Shown: piece after piece, positions 45,148 to 54,847 of the stretch
How the letters are laid out: each line of letters opens with the position of its first letter
Numbering within the stretch: position 1 is the stretch's first letter
Source of the DNA: Acidiluteibacter sp963716125
GTDB taxonomy: Bacteria; Bacteroidota; Bacteroidia; Flavobacteriales_E; Vicingaceae
NCBI GenBank assembly: GCA_963716125.1
Contig: OY970294.1
Location: forward strand, 2,170,001 to 2,234,000
Length of the DNA stretch: 64,000 bases
Direction: 5' to 3'
Made by a program: the position numbers and the translations under genes
Notes under the pieces: generated by a model
What the model saw: the letters and a program-made list of their open reading frames with translations, nothing else
The model's database searches: none
What the model was told of the DNA's origin: nothing

Positions 45148-46640
45148 GGTATCTCGGTACATTCCTTGAAAGGCCAAACCAAAGGGTTTGCCTTTTCAAG
45201 GAACACTCGATAACCTTAATCTTCGGTTTCAAATAAAAGAAGAGGTCATAATACATTCCTTGAAAAAACGTATACCAAAGGTTTTATCTTTCCACGGAAC
45301 ACTCGATAACCATAATCTTCGGTTTCAAATAAAAGAAGAGGTCAAAATAGATTCCTTGAAAAAACGTAAACCAAAGGTTTGATCTTTCCACGGAACACTC
45401 GATAACCATAATCTTCGGTTTCAAATAAAAGAAGAGGTCATAATACATTCCTTGAAAAAACGTATACCAAAGGTTTTATCTTTTCACGGAACACTCGATA
45501 ACCATAATCTTCGGTTTCAAATAAAAGAAGAGGTCATAATACATTCCTTGAAAAAACGTATACCAAAGGTTTTATCTTTCCACGGAACACTCGGCAACCT
45601 TAATCTTTGGTTTCAAATAAAAAAGAAGAGGTCATAATACATTCCTTGAAAAAACGTATACCAAAGGTTTTATCTTTCCACGGAACACTCGATAACCTTA
45701 ATCTTTGGTTTCAAATAAAAAAGAAGTGACAATACATTTCTTGAAAAATGCTGATCAAAGGGTTTGCCTTTCCACGGAACACTCGATAACCATAATCTTC
45801 GGTTTCAAATAAAAGAAGAGGTCATAATACATTCCTTGAAAAAACGTATACCAAAGGTTTTATCTTTCCACGGAACACTCGATAACCTAAATCTTCGGTT
45901 TCAAAATAAAAGAAGAAGTCATAATACATTTCTTAAATAAATGCAAATCAAAAGATTTGACCTTTTTACAGAACACTCGATAACCCTAATCTTCGGTTTC
46001 AAAATAAAAGAAGAGGTCATAATACATTTCTTGAAAAAACGTATACCAAAGGTTTGATTTTTCCACGGAACACTCGATAACCTTAATCTTCGGTTTCAAA
46101 TAAAAGAAGAGGTCAAAATAGATTTCTTGAAAAAACGTAAACCAAAGGTTTGATCTTTCCACGGAACACTCGATAACCTTAATCTTCGGTTTCAAATAAA
46201 AGAAGAGGTCATAATACATTCCTTGAAAAAACGTATACCAAAGGTTTTATCTTTCCACGGAACACTCGATAACCTAAATCTTCGGTTTCAAATAAAAGAA
46301 GAGGTCATAATACATTTCTTGAAAAAACGTATACCAAAGGTTTGATCTTTCCACGGAACACTCGATAACCTTAATCTTCGGTTTCAAATAAAAGAAGAGG
46401 TCATAATACATTTCTTGAAAAAACGTATACCAAAGGTTTGATTTTTCCACGGAACACTCGATAACCTTAATCTTCGGTTTCAAATAAAAAAGAAGTGATT
46501 ATATATTCCTTGAAAAATGCTGATCAAAGGGTTTGTATTTTCACAGAACACTCGATAACCTTAATCTTCGGTTTCAAAATAAAAGAAGAAGTCATAATAC
46601 ATTTCTTGAAAAATGCTGATCAAAGGGTTTGACCCTAATC
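45148..46640. repeat. tandem array of ~15 hairpin units of ~96 bp
   Basis: The phrase ACACTCGATAACC recurs about every 95-97 bp (near 45204, 45300, 45396 ... 46549). Each unit contains ATTCCTTGAAAAAACGTATACC, roughly complementary to the following GGTTTTATCTTTCCACGGAA, so each folds on itself. The first unit is the longest stem: GGTATCTCGGTAC...TTGAAAGGCCAAACC pairs with GGTTTGCCTTTTCAAGG...CGATAACC. Because 96 is divisible by three, both strands show open frames, which I take as artefacts. Confidence 0.93.
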
Positions 46641-46660
46641 TTAGTTTCAAATGACTTCAA

Positions 46661-46705
46661 AAAAAAGCCCTGTCCAGATAATTATCTGAACAGGGCTTTT
46701 TCTAC
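46661..46705. terminator. bidirectional terminator after clpC
   Basis: A6 then AGCCCTGTCCAGATA / TATCTGAACAGGGCT then T5. It ends clpC on the minus strand and also closes the repeat array from the left. Confidence 0.9.
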
Positions 46706-46722
46706 TTTAAATAAAACTTAAA

Positions 46723-49275
46723 TTATTCGTCTTCTTTCTTAGACTTTTTCTTTTTGGGTTTGATGATATCTATTGATATTTCTTTTTTATCATCATCAAA
46801 TTTGATACTTATTAAATCACCATCCACCAAATTAGATTTAATAATCTCTTCAGCTAATGGATCTTCCAAGTATTTTTGAATCGCTCTTTTCAATGGTCTT
46901 GCACCATAATCTACGTCAAAACCCTTTTCAGCAATAAAATCCTTTGCTTTGTCAGAGATTTCTACCGTAAAACCAAGTTCTCTAGTTCTCTTGTACAAAC
47001 TTTCCAACTCCAAATCGATAATCTTATGAATATCTTCTTTCATCAATGAGTTAAAAATCATTATATCATCAATTCTATTCAAAAATTCGGGAGCAAATGC
47101 TTTTTTCAGTGCATTTTGAATCACACTGTTGTTATGGTCAGTTACTCCTGATGCTTTCGCAGATGTTTGAAAACCTACACCTTGTCCAAAATCTTTTAGT
47201 TGACGAGCACCAATGTTTGAAGTCATAATAATAATGGTATTCTTAAAGCTAATCTTTCTACCTAAAGAATCTGTTATTTGACCATCATCCAATATTTGTA
47301 GTAATAAATTATAAACATCAGGATGAGCTTTCTCTATTTCATCTAATAAAATAACAGAGTAGGGATGTCTTCTTACTTTCTCAGTTAATTGACCACCTTC
47401 TTCATAACCAATATATCCTGGAGGTGCACCAACTAATCTAGATACAGCAAATTTTTCCATATACTCACTCATATCTATTCGAATCAAAGCATCATCATTA
47501 TCAAATAAATGACGAGCTAAAACTTTAGCTAATTGAGTTTTACCAACTCCTGTAGGACCTAAAAAGATGAATGAACCGATTGGTTTATTAGGATCCTTAA
47601 GACCAGCTCTATTTCTTTGAATAGCTTTTACAACTTTTTTAACAGCCTCATCTTGACCTATTACTTTGTCTTTGATGTCATCCAGCATTTGAACCAACTT
47701 CAAACCTTCCTTCTGAGCAACTCTTTGCACAGGAATTCCAGTCATCATGGATACTACTTCTGCTACATTATCTTCAGAAACAGTTTCTCTATTGGCTTTG
47801 GTTTCTTCTTCCCATGCCAATTTGGCAGTATCTAAAGACTCAGATAATTGTCTTTCTGAATCTCTTAATTTAGCAGCTTCTTCATATTTTTGTTTCTTAA
47901 CTACCTGATTTTTTTGCTCTTTTACCTCTTCAATTTGCTTCTCAATGTCGATTATATTTTGAGGTACTCTTATATTAGTTATATGCACTCTTGAACCTGC
48001 TTCATCCAAAGCATCAATAGCTTTATCTGGCAAATGTCTATCGCTCATGTATCTATCCGTCAATTGAACGCAAGCTTTAATCGCTTCATCTGTATAATTT
48101 ACGTTGTGATGTTCTTCATAACGCTCCTTAATATTGTGCAATATCAAAATGGTCTCTTCAGGAGTAGTTGGCTCAACTATAATTTTTTGAAAACGACGCT
48201 CTAAGGCTCCATCTTTCTCTATATGCTGACGAAATTCGTCAAGCGTAGTGGCACCAATACATTGAATTTCACCTCTTGCTAATGCTGGTTTAAACATATT
48301 GGAAGCATCCAATGATCCAGAAGCACCACCAGCTCCAATTATAGTATGAATTTCATCAATAAACAGAATAATATTTGGAGATTTCTCCAATTCATTCATC
48401 ACCGCTTTCATTCTTTCTTCAAATTGTCCTCTATATTTTGTTCCTGCAACTAAAGAAGCTAAATCTAAAGTCACAATTCTTTTATTAAAAAGAACTCTAG
48501 AAACTTTTTTCTGAATAATTCTTAGGGCTAAGCCTTCTGCAATAGCAGATTTACCAACTCCAGGCTCACCAATTAAAATAGGATTATTCTTTTTCCTTCT
48601 ACTTAAGATTTGAGAAACTCTTTCTATTTCTTTTTCTCTACCTACTATAGGGTCTAACTTATCTTCTTCAGCCATTAAAGTTAAATCGCGTCCAAAATTA
48701 TCTAATACAGGAGTTTTAGACTTGCTATCAGTTGGTTTGCGAGATCCACTATCTCCGCCACCTGAATCTCCACCCATAAAACTACCACTATCATCATCAG
48801 CTGAGCTTCCTGGTATTTCATCTGTGGTTCTTGGTTTGTTAGATAAAGTAGCGTCTAATTCTTCTTTTACGTTATCGTAATTTACATTTTGTTCTTCCAA
48901 GGCTTGTGTGGCTATGTTATTTTCATCCTTTAATATAGAAAGCAATAGATGTTCGGTACCAATCATCGATTGATTAAACAATTTCGCTTCTAAATAAGTG
49001 ATTTTTAGAACTCTTTCTGCTTGCTTTACCAAAGGAATATTGGATAAATGAAACGGACTATTGCTACCAATTTTGGTAGAACTCTCAATTCGCTTGCGCA
49101 AAAGTGATAAATCGGCACCTAAAGTTTTTAGTATTTGTACGCCTACACCTTCGTTTTCACGAATCATTCCTAACATTAAATGTTCAATTCCTATGTAATC
49201 ATGTCCTAATCTTAAGGCCTCTTCGCGACTATAAGTAATGACATCCTTAACTCTTTGTGAAAAATTCGATTCCAT
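46723..49275 (-). CDS. clpC: ATP-dependent Clp protease ATPase subunit ClpC
   Basis: 850 residues. Double Clp-N repeat (1-~145), a Ser/Gly/Asp-rich linker (~150-185), AAA-1 Walker A GEPGVGKSA, a UVR-type coiled middle segment (~425-480), AAA-2 Walker A GPTGVGKTQ and C-terminal D2-small domain ending in a Lys-rich tail. It unfolds substrates for ClpP in the cytosol. No ctsR or mcsAB neighbours, as usual in Bacteroidota. Confidence 0.95.
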   Translation of the reverse strand: MESNFSQRVKDVITYSREEALRLGHDYIGIEHLMLGMIRENEGVGVQILKTLGADLSLLRKRIESSTKIGSNSPFHLSNIPLVKQAERVLKITYLEAKLFNQSMIGTEHLLLSILKDENNIATQALEEQNVNYDNVKEELDATLSNKPRTTDEIPGSSADDDSGSFMGGDSGGGDSGSRKPTDSKSKTPVLDNFGRDLTLMAEEDKLDPIVGREKEIERVSQILSRRKKNNPILIGEPGVGKSAIAEGLALRIIQKKVSRVLFNKRIVTLDLASLVAGTKYRGQFEERMKAVMNELEKSPNIILFIDEIHTIIGAGGASGSLDASNMFKPALARGEIQCIGATTLDEFRQHIEKDGALERRFQKIIVEPTTPEETILILHNIKERYEEHHNVNYTDEAIKACVQLTDRYMSDRHLPDKAIDALDEAGSRVHITNIRVPQNIIDIEKQIEEVKEQKNQVVKKQKYEEAAKLRDSERQLSESLDTAKLAWEEETKANRETVSEDNVAEVVSMMTGIPVQRVAQKEGLKLVQMLDDIKDKVIGQDEAVKKVVKAIQRNRAGLKDPNKPIGSFIFLGPTGVGKTQLAKVLARHLFDNDDALIRIDMSEYMEKFAVSRLVGAPPGYIGYEEGGQLTEKVRRHPYSVILLDEIEKAHPDVYNLLLQILDDGQITDSLGRKISFKNTIIIMTSNIGARQLKDFGQGVGFQTSAKASGVTDHNNSVIQNALKKAFAPEFLNRIDDIMIFNSLMKEDIHKIIDLELESLYKRTRELGFTVEISDKAKDFIAEKGFDVDYGARPLKRAIQKYLEDPLAEEIIKSNLVDGDLISIKFDDDKKEISIDIIKPKKKKSKKEDE

Positions 49276-49467
49276 AATTTTACGGATATGTTTTTAAATA
49301 TTGAACCACCTTATACATAAGACGGATTAAATCACTAAAACGTTTCTTTTGGGTGAAATTTAAGATAATTCTTAGTAATTCAAAATTAATTTACGAACAA
49401 ACTGCAAAAGCCGCGCCAAATCGTTTTTATCAACAGAAATTTGTTAGTAAGTAGGTATAAAAAATCC

Positions 49468-49497
49468 TTGTTAAGCTGGGTTAAATACTTATCTTCG
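49468..49497 (+). promoter_or_regulatory. promoter of gyrA
   Basis: TTG, 19-bp spacer, then TATCTTCG (one mismatch to TAnnTTTG), 47 bp upstream of the gyrA ATG. Confidence 0.6.
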
Positions 49498-49544
49498 AGC
49501 GTTATTTTAAACACAAAATATATTTTTAAAAGCAGACTGTAAAA

Positions 49545-52127
49545 ATGGCAGAAGGAGAGAAAATAATTCAGATTAATATCGAAGAAGAAATGAAGTCGGC
49601 TTACATTGATTATTCAATGTCAGTTATTGTTAGCCGTGCTTTACCCGATGTAAGAGATGGTATGAAACCGGTGCACCGTAGAATTTTATTTGCGATGCAA
49701 GATTTAGGTTTATTGTCTAATAAATCTTACAAAAAATCAGCGAGAATTGTCGGAGAAGTTTTAGGTAAGTATCACCCACACGGAGATACTGCAGTTTATG
49801 ACACTATGGTGCGTATGGCTCAGCCTTGGTCTTTGAGGTATATGTTAGTTGATGGTCAAGGTAACTTTGGTTCTGTAGATGGCGATAGTCCTGCAGCAAT
49901 GAGATATACAGAAGCACGTCTTAGAAAGATTTCTGAAGAGATGTTGGCTGATATTGATAAAGAAACAGTTGATTTTAGGTTGAATTTTGATGACTCTTTA
50001 GAGGAGCCAACCGTATTGCCAAGTAGAATACCAAACTTAATAATTAATGGAGCTTCAGGTATTGCTGTAGGTATGGCAACCAATATGGCTCCGCACAATT
50101 TAAGTGAAGTTATAGATGGAACCATTGCTTACATTGAAAACAATGATATCGAGATATCTGAATTAATGCAGCATATAAAAGCTCCTGATTTTCCTACAGG
50201 AGGAATTATATACGGTTATGAAGGTGTTAAAGATGCTTTTGAAACCGGAAAAGGACGTATCGTTATGCGTGCTAAAGCAGAAATTGAATTTGAAAGTAAT
50301 GGTAGAGAAAGAATAATTGTTACTGAAATTCCTTATCAGGTAAATAAAGCAGACCTAATTAAGAGAACCGCTGACTTAGTAAACGATAAAAAAATAGAAG
50401 GGATTTCTGACATTAATGATGAGTCAGATAGAAATGGAATGCGAATTGTTTACGATTTAAAAAGAGATGCTATCACCAATGTTGTGATGAATAATCTTTA
50501 TAAATTTACTGCGCTACAAACCTCATTTAGTGTCAATAACATAGCTTTAGTTAAAGGAAGACCTGAAGTCCTTAACTTAAAGGACATGATCAGAGAATTT
50601 GTTGAGTTTAGACATGAAGTGGTTATTCGAAGAACTGAATTTGACCTTAGAAAAGCTCAAGAAAAAGCACATGTATTAGAAGGATTAATTATCGCAATTG
50701 ATAATTTAGATGAAGTTATTAAGTTAATTCGTGCTTCTAGAACTCCTGAAGATGCAAGAGAAAGTTTAATGAGCCGTTTTTCATTAACAGAAATTCAAGC
50801 TAGAGCGATTTTAGATTTAAGGTTGCAAAAATTAACTGGTCTTGAAAGAGATAAGTTAAAAGAAGAGCATGCTGAATTGATGAAATTGATTACTTATTTA
50901 GAAAGTGTTTTAGGAGATGAAACCATTCGAATGAATATCATCAAAGATGAATTAATTGAGGTGAAGGATAAGTTTGGTGATGAAAGAAGATCTAAAATTG
51001 AATATTCAGCTGAAGACTTTACCATAGAAGATATGATTCCTGATGAAGATGTAGTTGTTACTATTTCACATTTAGGATACATTAAAAGAACACAATTATC
51101 TGAATATAAAAGACAAAATAGAGGTGGTAAAGGAAGTAGAGCAAGTGCTACTAGAGATGCAGATTTCTTAGAGCATTTATTTACGGCTACTACACACAAT
51201 TATTTATTGATCTTTACTGAAAAAGGTAAGTGTTTTTGGATGAGAGTTTTTGAAATACCTGAAGGAAGCAAAACTTCTAAAGGTAGAGCTATCCAAAACT
51301 TAATAAGTATTGAACCCGACGATAATGTAAAAGCTTATATTAATGTAAAAGATTTAACAGATAAAGATTACATTAAAAACAATTACATTGTAATGTGTAC
51401 TCAAAAAGGTATTATTAAGAAAACTTCTTTGGAAGCTTATTCAAGACCTAGAGTAAATGGTATTAATGCGATTACTATTCGTGAAAATGATTTCTTATTA
51501 GAAGCTAGATTAACATCAGGAGAAGATGAAATAATGATGGCTTTAAAATCGGGAAGAGCAATTCGATTTAACGAATCTAAAGTTCGTCCAATGGGTAGAA
51601 ATGCCTCAGGAGTAAGAGGTGTAACACTTGCTAACGAAAAAGATGAAGTAGTTGGAATGGTTACAGTGGACAAACCTGATGAACAAACTGTCTTAGTAGT
51701 ATCAGAAAAAGGATACGGTAAAAGATCATTCTTAAACGATGGAGAGGGTGGTGAAATTTATAGAATTACCAATAGAGGCGGAAAAGGTGTGAAAACACTT
51801 AGTATTACTGAAAAAACAGGGAATTTAATCGCAATAAAATTGGTGAGTGATGATAATGATTTGATGATTATCAATAAATCAGGGATTATGATTAGAATCG
51901 CTGTAGCCAACCTTAGAGTAATGGGAAGAGCTACACAAGGTGTTCGACTGATTAATCTAAAAAGCACTGATAGTATTGCTGCTGTTGCCAAAGTGGATGT
52001 GGAAGAAGAGGAAGAAGTTTACGATGAGGAAGGAAATTTAATTGTAAATGAAGGTGCTGAACAACCTGAAAATCCTGAAGAAAGTGAAAATGGCAAGGAT
52101 GTTGATAATACTGAAGAGGAAAATTAA
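49545..52127 (+). CDS. gyrA: DNA gyrase subunit A
   Basis: 860 residues. The N-terminal breakage-reunion domain has the catalytic Tyr121 in MRYTEARL, and the quinolone-region sequence HPHGDTAVYDTM has Thr where E. coli has Ser83. C-terminal beta-pinwheel includes the GyrA-box-like QNRGGKGSRA (~525) and further Arg/Gly-rich blades. The acidic tail (last ~45 residues, EEEEEVYDEEG...) is typical. It introduces negative supercoils with GyrB. Confidence 0.96.
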   Translation: MAEGEKIIQINIEEEMKSAYIDYSMSVIVSRALPDVRDGMKPVHRRILFAMQDLGLLSNKSYKKSARIVGEVLGKYHPHGDTAVYDTMVRMAQPWSLRYMLVDGQGNFGSVDGDSPAAMRYTEARLRKISEEMLADIDKETVDFRLNFDDSLEEPTVLPSRIPNLIINGASGIAVGMATNMAPHNLSEVIDGTIAYIENNDIEISELMQHIKAPDFPTGGIIYGYEGVKDAFETGKGRIVMRAKAEIEFESNGRERIIVTEIPYQVNKADLIKRTADLVNDKKIEGISDINDESDRNGMRIVYDLKRDAITNVVMNNLYKFTALQTSFSVNNIALVKGRPEVLNLKDMIREFVEFRHEVVIRRTEFDLRKAQEKAHVLEGLIIAIDNLDEVIKLIRASRTPEDARESLMSRFSLTEIQARAILDLRLQKLTGLERDKLKEEHAELMKLITYLESVLGDETIRMNIIKDELIEVKDKFGDERRSKIEYSAEDFTIEDMIPDEDVVVTISHLGYIKRTQLSEYKRQNRGGKGSRASATRDADFLEHLFTATTHNYLLIFTEKGKCFWMRVFEIPEGSKTSKGRAIQNLISIEPDDNVKAYINVKDLTDKDYIKNNYIVMCTQKGIIKKTSLEAYSRPRVNGINAITIRENDFLLEARLTSGEDEIMMALKSGRAIRFNESKVRPMGRNASGVRGVTLANEKDEVVGMVTVDKPDEQTVLVVSEKGYGKRSFLNDGEGGEIYRITNRGGKGVKTLSITEKTGNLIAIKLVSDDNDLMIINKSGIMIRIAVANLRVMGRATQGVRLINLKSTDSIAAVAKVDVEEEEEVYDEEGNLIVNEGAEQPENPEESENGKDVDNTEEEN

Positions 52128-52154
52128 TTTTGAACCATAATAGATTAAATAAAT

Positions 52155-53423
52155 ATGAAAAATAAAACAATTGTTACACTTGGAGCCGCAATTTTAGTGA
52201 GTTTACCTACAATTGCACAGAAAAACAAAGTGATGTCTGCATATAATTACAATCGTTCTTTTGAAAGAGATAAAGATTGTAGTGAACTTATAAAGGGTAT
52301 TGAAGCCATAGAAGAAGCATCCAAAAATCCATCTACTAATACATGGGCTAAAACTTATTTTTATGGTGGTGAATTATATTTTAATGCTTTGACGAAAGCT
52401 AAAGAGGATTGTAAAGCTCGAATTCCAAACGCTTTGGAAAAATCAAAGGATTTTTATTTGAATTTGATTAAGTACAATATGGAGAACAATGAAACTGCAA
52501 AAAACGCTGATTTAAGTACTGAAGGCGGAAGAAAGCAGTTAATTAATGCTGTAAATACAGGTAAGCCTACTTTTGAAGATAAAGATTGGCATATGGATGC
52601 AATGGGAAATAAATTACCTGCAATATCCAATGCATATATCAATAAAGGAGTAGAAGCTTTTCAAGCTGGTGATCCAAAAAAAGCATTGGAAAATTTTGAA
52701 GTATCTCTTTTTATTAGTGAATTATTGAATAAAACGGATACTTTGGCAATTTATAATTCAGCTTTAGCTTCTGAAAATAGTCAGCAATATCCAAAAGCAC
52801 TGAAGTATTATAATACATTGACTGATTTGCAATACGGTGGCGCTAAAATGTATACCTATAAAGCTGCTTTGTATAGAAAAATGGGTGACACTACTAGTTC
52901 AGTAGCAACTGTACAAAACGGTAGAAAAGCATATCCTGAAGATAAAGGTTTAATTATTGAAGAGTTAGATTATTATATACAAACAGGAAAGAGTGCAGAA
53001 GCTTTGAAAAATTTAGATTTAGCTATTTCGAAAGATGCGGAAAACTCTTTATTGTATTTTGCAAGAGGAACGATTCATGATAAAAATGAAAGTTTTGATA
53101 AAGCAGCAGCAGATTATAAAAAAGCTTTGGAATTAAAGCCTGATTATTTTGATGCAGCTTACAACTTAGGTGCAATGTATTTTAATAAAGCAGCCAATTA
53201 TAACAATGAGGCGAATAATTATAAATATACTGAAACAACTAAGATAAAAGAAGCGACAAAGAATGCTGAGACTTATTTTTCAAAAGCGAAAGAGCCATTA
53301 TTAAAGGCACATGAAATTGATCCTACAGATAAAGGAACTATCGATTCATTAATGAAAATTTATATTAATGAAGGTGATAATGAGAATTATAAGAAAATGA
53401 AAGCAAAGTTGACGGCTAAGTAA
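52155..53423 (+). CDS. TPR-repeat secreted/periplasmic protein
   Basis: 422 residues. Signal peptide (TIVTLGAAILVSLPTIAQ), then tetratricopeptide units at about 165-200, 200-240, 270-300 and 300-335 (for example AADYKKALELKPDYFDAAYN). Such proteins mediate protein contacts in the periplasm. It starts 27 bp after gyrA, so co-transcription is possible; no partner suggests a specific task. Confidence 0.85.
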   Translation: MKNKTIVTLGAAILVSLPTIAQKNKVMSAYNYNRSFERDKDCSELIKGIEAIEEASKNPSTNTWAKTYFYGGELYFNALTKAKEDCKARIPNALEKSKDFYLNLIKYNMENNETAKNADLSTEGGRKQLINAVNTGKPTFEDKDWHMDAMGNKLPAISNAYINKGVEAFQAGDPKKALENFEVSLFISELLNKTDTLAIYNSALASENSQQYPKALKYYNTLTDLQYGGAKMYTYKAALYRKMGDTTSSVATVQNGRKAYPEDKGLIIEELDYYIQTGKSAEALKNLDLAISKDAENSLLYFARGTIHDKNESFDKAAADYKKALELKPDYFDAAYNLGAMYFNKAANYNNEANNYKYTETTKIKEATKNAETYFSKAKEPLLKAHEIDPTDKGTIDSLMKIYINEGDNENYKKMKAKLTAK

Positions 53424-53430
53424 TTTCGTT

Positions 53431-53530
53431 TATCTCGGTACAATTTGGAATACCAAATCACTCGATAACCAACATGCCGGTACAATTTGGAATACCAAAT
53501 CACTCGATAACCAAAATACCGGTACGATTT
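53431..53530. repeat. two-copy relative of the 45-kb hairpin repeat
   Basis: CGGTACAATTTGGAATACCA then AATCACTCGATAACC occurs twice in tandem (about 53436 and 53483), followed by a partial third CCGGTAC. ATTTGG/CCAAAT forms the stem, and CACTCGATAACC is shared with the array at 45148-46640. It again begins just after a stop codon. Confidence 0.8.
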
Positions 53531-53561
53531 GTTTTGGAAACTTTTATAAATAGAAATGTAT

Positions 53562-53600
53562 TAAACTGTCTTTTATCTTTGATAAAAGACAGTTTTTGTT
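53562..53600. terminator. bidirectional terminator
   Basis: AAACTGTCTTTTATC / GATAAAAGACAGTTT followed by TTGTTT, between the convergent TPR and S4-domain genes. Confidence 0.85.
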
Positions 53601-53966
53601 TCAATACTTAAAATCATCTAAATTTCTTCTGTTTTTCTTAGTCGGGCGACCTTTAATACCAAACTGAAGGTTCTGTCGGTTGGTTTCTTTTACTTCTGCT
53701 AATTGAGCCAAATCTTCTTCAGAGGTGATTTCTTTAATTAGATCTATAACTAAAGGTGCACCTACACGACTTTTAGGAATATCTAAAATCTTAAAAGTTC
53801 TCCAAATAGGTATTTCTTTTATAGCGATTACATCTCCTTTTTTAACAGTTTTGGCTGCTTTTACAAAATCTTCATTGAGTTTTGCTTTTTCATCATTAAC
53901 TAATTTAGAAGCAATTGATCGTGTTTTAGCTAATCTTACACACCAAATGTATTTGTCTATTCGCAT
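53601..53966 (-). CDS. S4-domain RNA-binding protein (Hsp15/HslR-like)
   Basis: 121 residues starting MRIDKYIWCVRLAKTRS, the conserved S4 opening. A basic C-terminus (GRPTKKNRRNLDDF) follows. Hsp15-like proteins bind stalled 50S subunits carrying peptidyl-tRNA. An ATG 18 bp upstream would add MITFAY, but those codons are the -7 box TACCTTTG itself, so the internal ATG is the start. Confidence 0.88.
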   Translation of the reverse strand: MRIDKYIWCVRLAKTRSIASKLVNDEKAKLNEDFVKAAKTVKKGDVIAIKEIPIWRTFKILDIPKSRVGAPLVIDLIKEITSEEDLAQLAEVKETNRQNLQFGIKGRPTKKNRRNLDDFKY

Positions 53967-53971
53967 GTAAG

Positions 53972-53979
53972 CAAAGGTA
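53972..53979 (-). promoter_or_regulatory. -7 box directly before the S4-domain gene
   Basis: TACCTTTG on the minus strand with 5 bp to the ATG. A third case of a promoter box abutting the start codon, suggesting leaderless expression. Confidence 0.55.
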
Positions 53980-54101
53980 ATCAATCAATAAGTTAATAAA
54001 GGATTAAATGAGTCAATAAAAATTACAGTATTCGATAAAATAGAAGCAGCGGAGAAGTTTTAATCTATTAGTTTTTACAAGATGATGTCAATATAATTTG
54101 A

Positions 54102-54245
54102 TTAATCCAAAACTTTTAAAGTCAACCAATATTTTATTCCAATCATCACTTTATCTAATTTATTGAGCGTATTAAGATCTTTCTTATGATAGGAAGGAGT
54201 GATACTATGCACTATTTTAAATAGAAATTGGTAAAAGGTTTTCAT
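54102..54245 (-). CDS. possible small protein of 47 residues
   Basis: Starts MKTFYQFLFKIVHSITPSYH and ends WLTLKVLD. Basic and amphipathic, with a hydrophobic C-terminal helix (KVMIGIKYWLTLKVL). ATG start and protein-like composition, in an otherwise empty 340-bp interval. It vaguely resembles short Bacteroidota membrane-associated proteins. Not confirmed. Confidence 0.35.
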   Translation of the reverse strand: MKTFYQFLFKIVHSITPSYHKKDLNTLNKLDKVMIGIKYWLTLKVLD

Positions 54246-54325
54246 GGTTATTTTAAAATATTGGTACAATCTTTATGCCTAATGTAATTAAATAAGTTTA
54301 AGGTTTTCAAAACCTTGGAGGTCTT

Positions 54326-54655
54326 TTAACTTCCTATTTGACTCAGTCTCCTTTCGGTAGCAACAAATATCAAAATTAAAAGTGAAATAGTGCTTATTAC
54401 GGTAATTCCTGTTGAATAAGAGGCAATTAAATAAGTACTCAATAATCCAATAGCTATTGATAGTATCCCGACAATTAAACCTTTAATAGCGAAATATTTA
54501 TTAGCAAATTTCCAATTTTCAATTGATTGAGTTGATTTAGAAGAGCGATATCCATAAATGGAGTTCATCTTTTTAGGTGGAAATAATCTGAAAATTATAA
54601 ATACAATGACTAATAAAACGCCAAGAATCAAATTTTTCATTAATAAATCTTCCAT
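54326..54655 (-). CDS. SdpI/YfhL-family small membrane protein
   Basis: 109 residues, three hydrophobic helices. The loop after the first helix reads MNSIYGYRSSKSTQSIENW then KFANKY, the DUF/SdpI signature (GYRT..S..N..tW..A.k). SdpI of Bacillus gives immunity to a killing peptide; many homologues have unknown roles. The start may be the second ATG, 15 bp downstream (MKNLILGVLL). Confidence 0.8.
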   Translation of the reverse strand: MEDLLMKNLILGVLLVIVFIIFRLFPPKKMNSIYGYRSSKSTQSIENWKFANKYFAIKGLIVGILSIAIGLLSTYLIASYSTGITVISTISLLILIFVATERRLSQIGS

Positions 54656-54847
54656 AATCTATAACTATAAATGAATACTTTTTAAATCCAAATATAGCAA
54701 AAAATCAATCTTCTATAGATATTTAATATCGCCAAGGTTTTAAATGCCTTAAAGATCAATAATTTTCAATATCTAATAAAAGTATCTAAAAATCGCAATT
54801 TAAATGCATATTTGCAGTTAATTATACCTGACTTACCAATTTATACG

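Noticed and set aside
45188..46483. Open frames of 60-77 codons on both strands within the tandem repeats
   Set aside because: They exist only because the unit length is near 96, divisible by three. They occur on both strands, share no start context and break wherever a unit varies.
45148..46640. CRISPR array
   Set aside because: Units abut each other with no unique spacers, they are ~96 bp long, and there are no cas genes.
54812..54847. TTG-initiated extension of the TonB-dependent receptor
   Set aside because: The ATG at 54848 gives a clean signal peptide; the extension would bury it.
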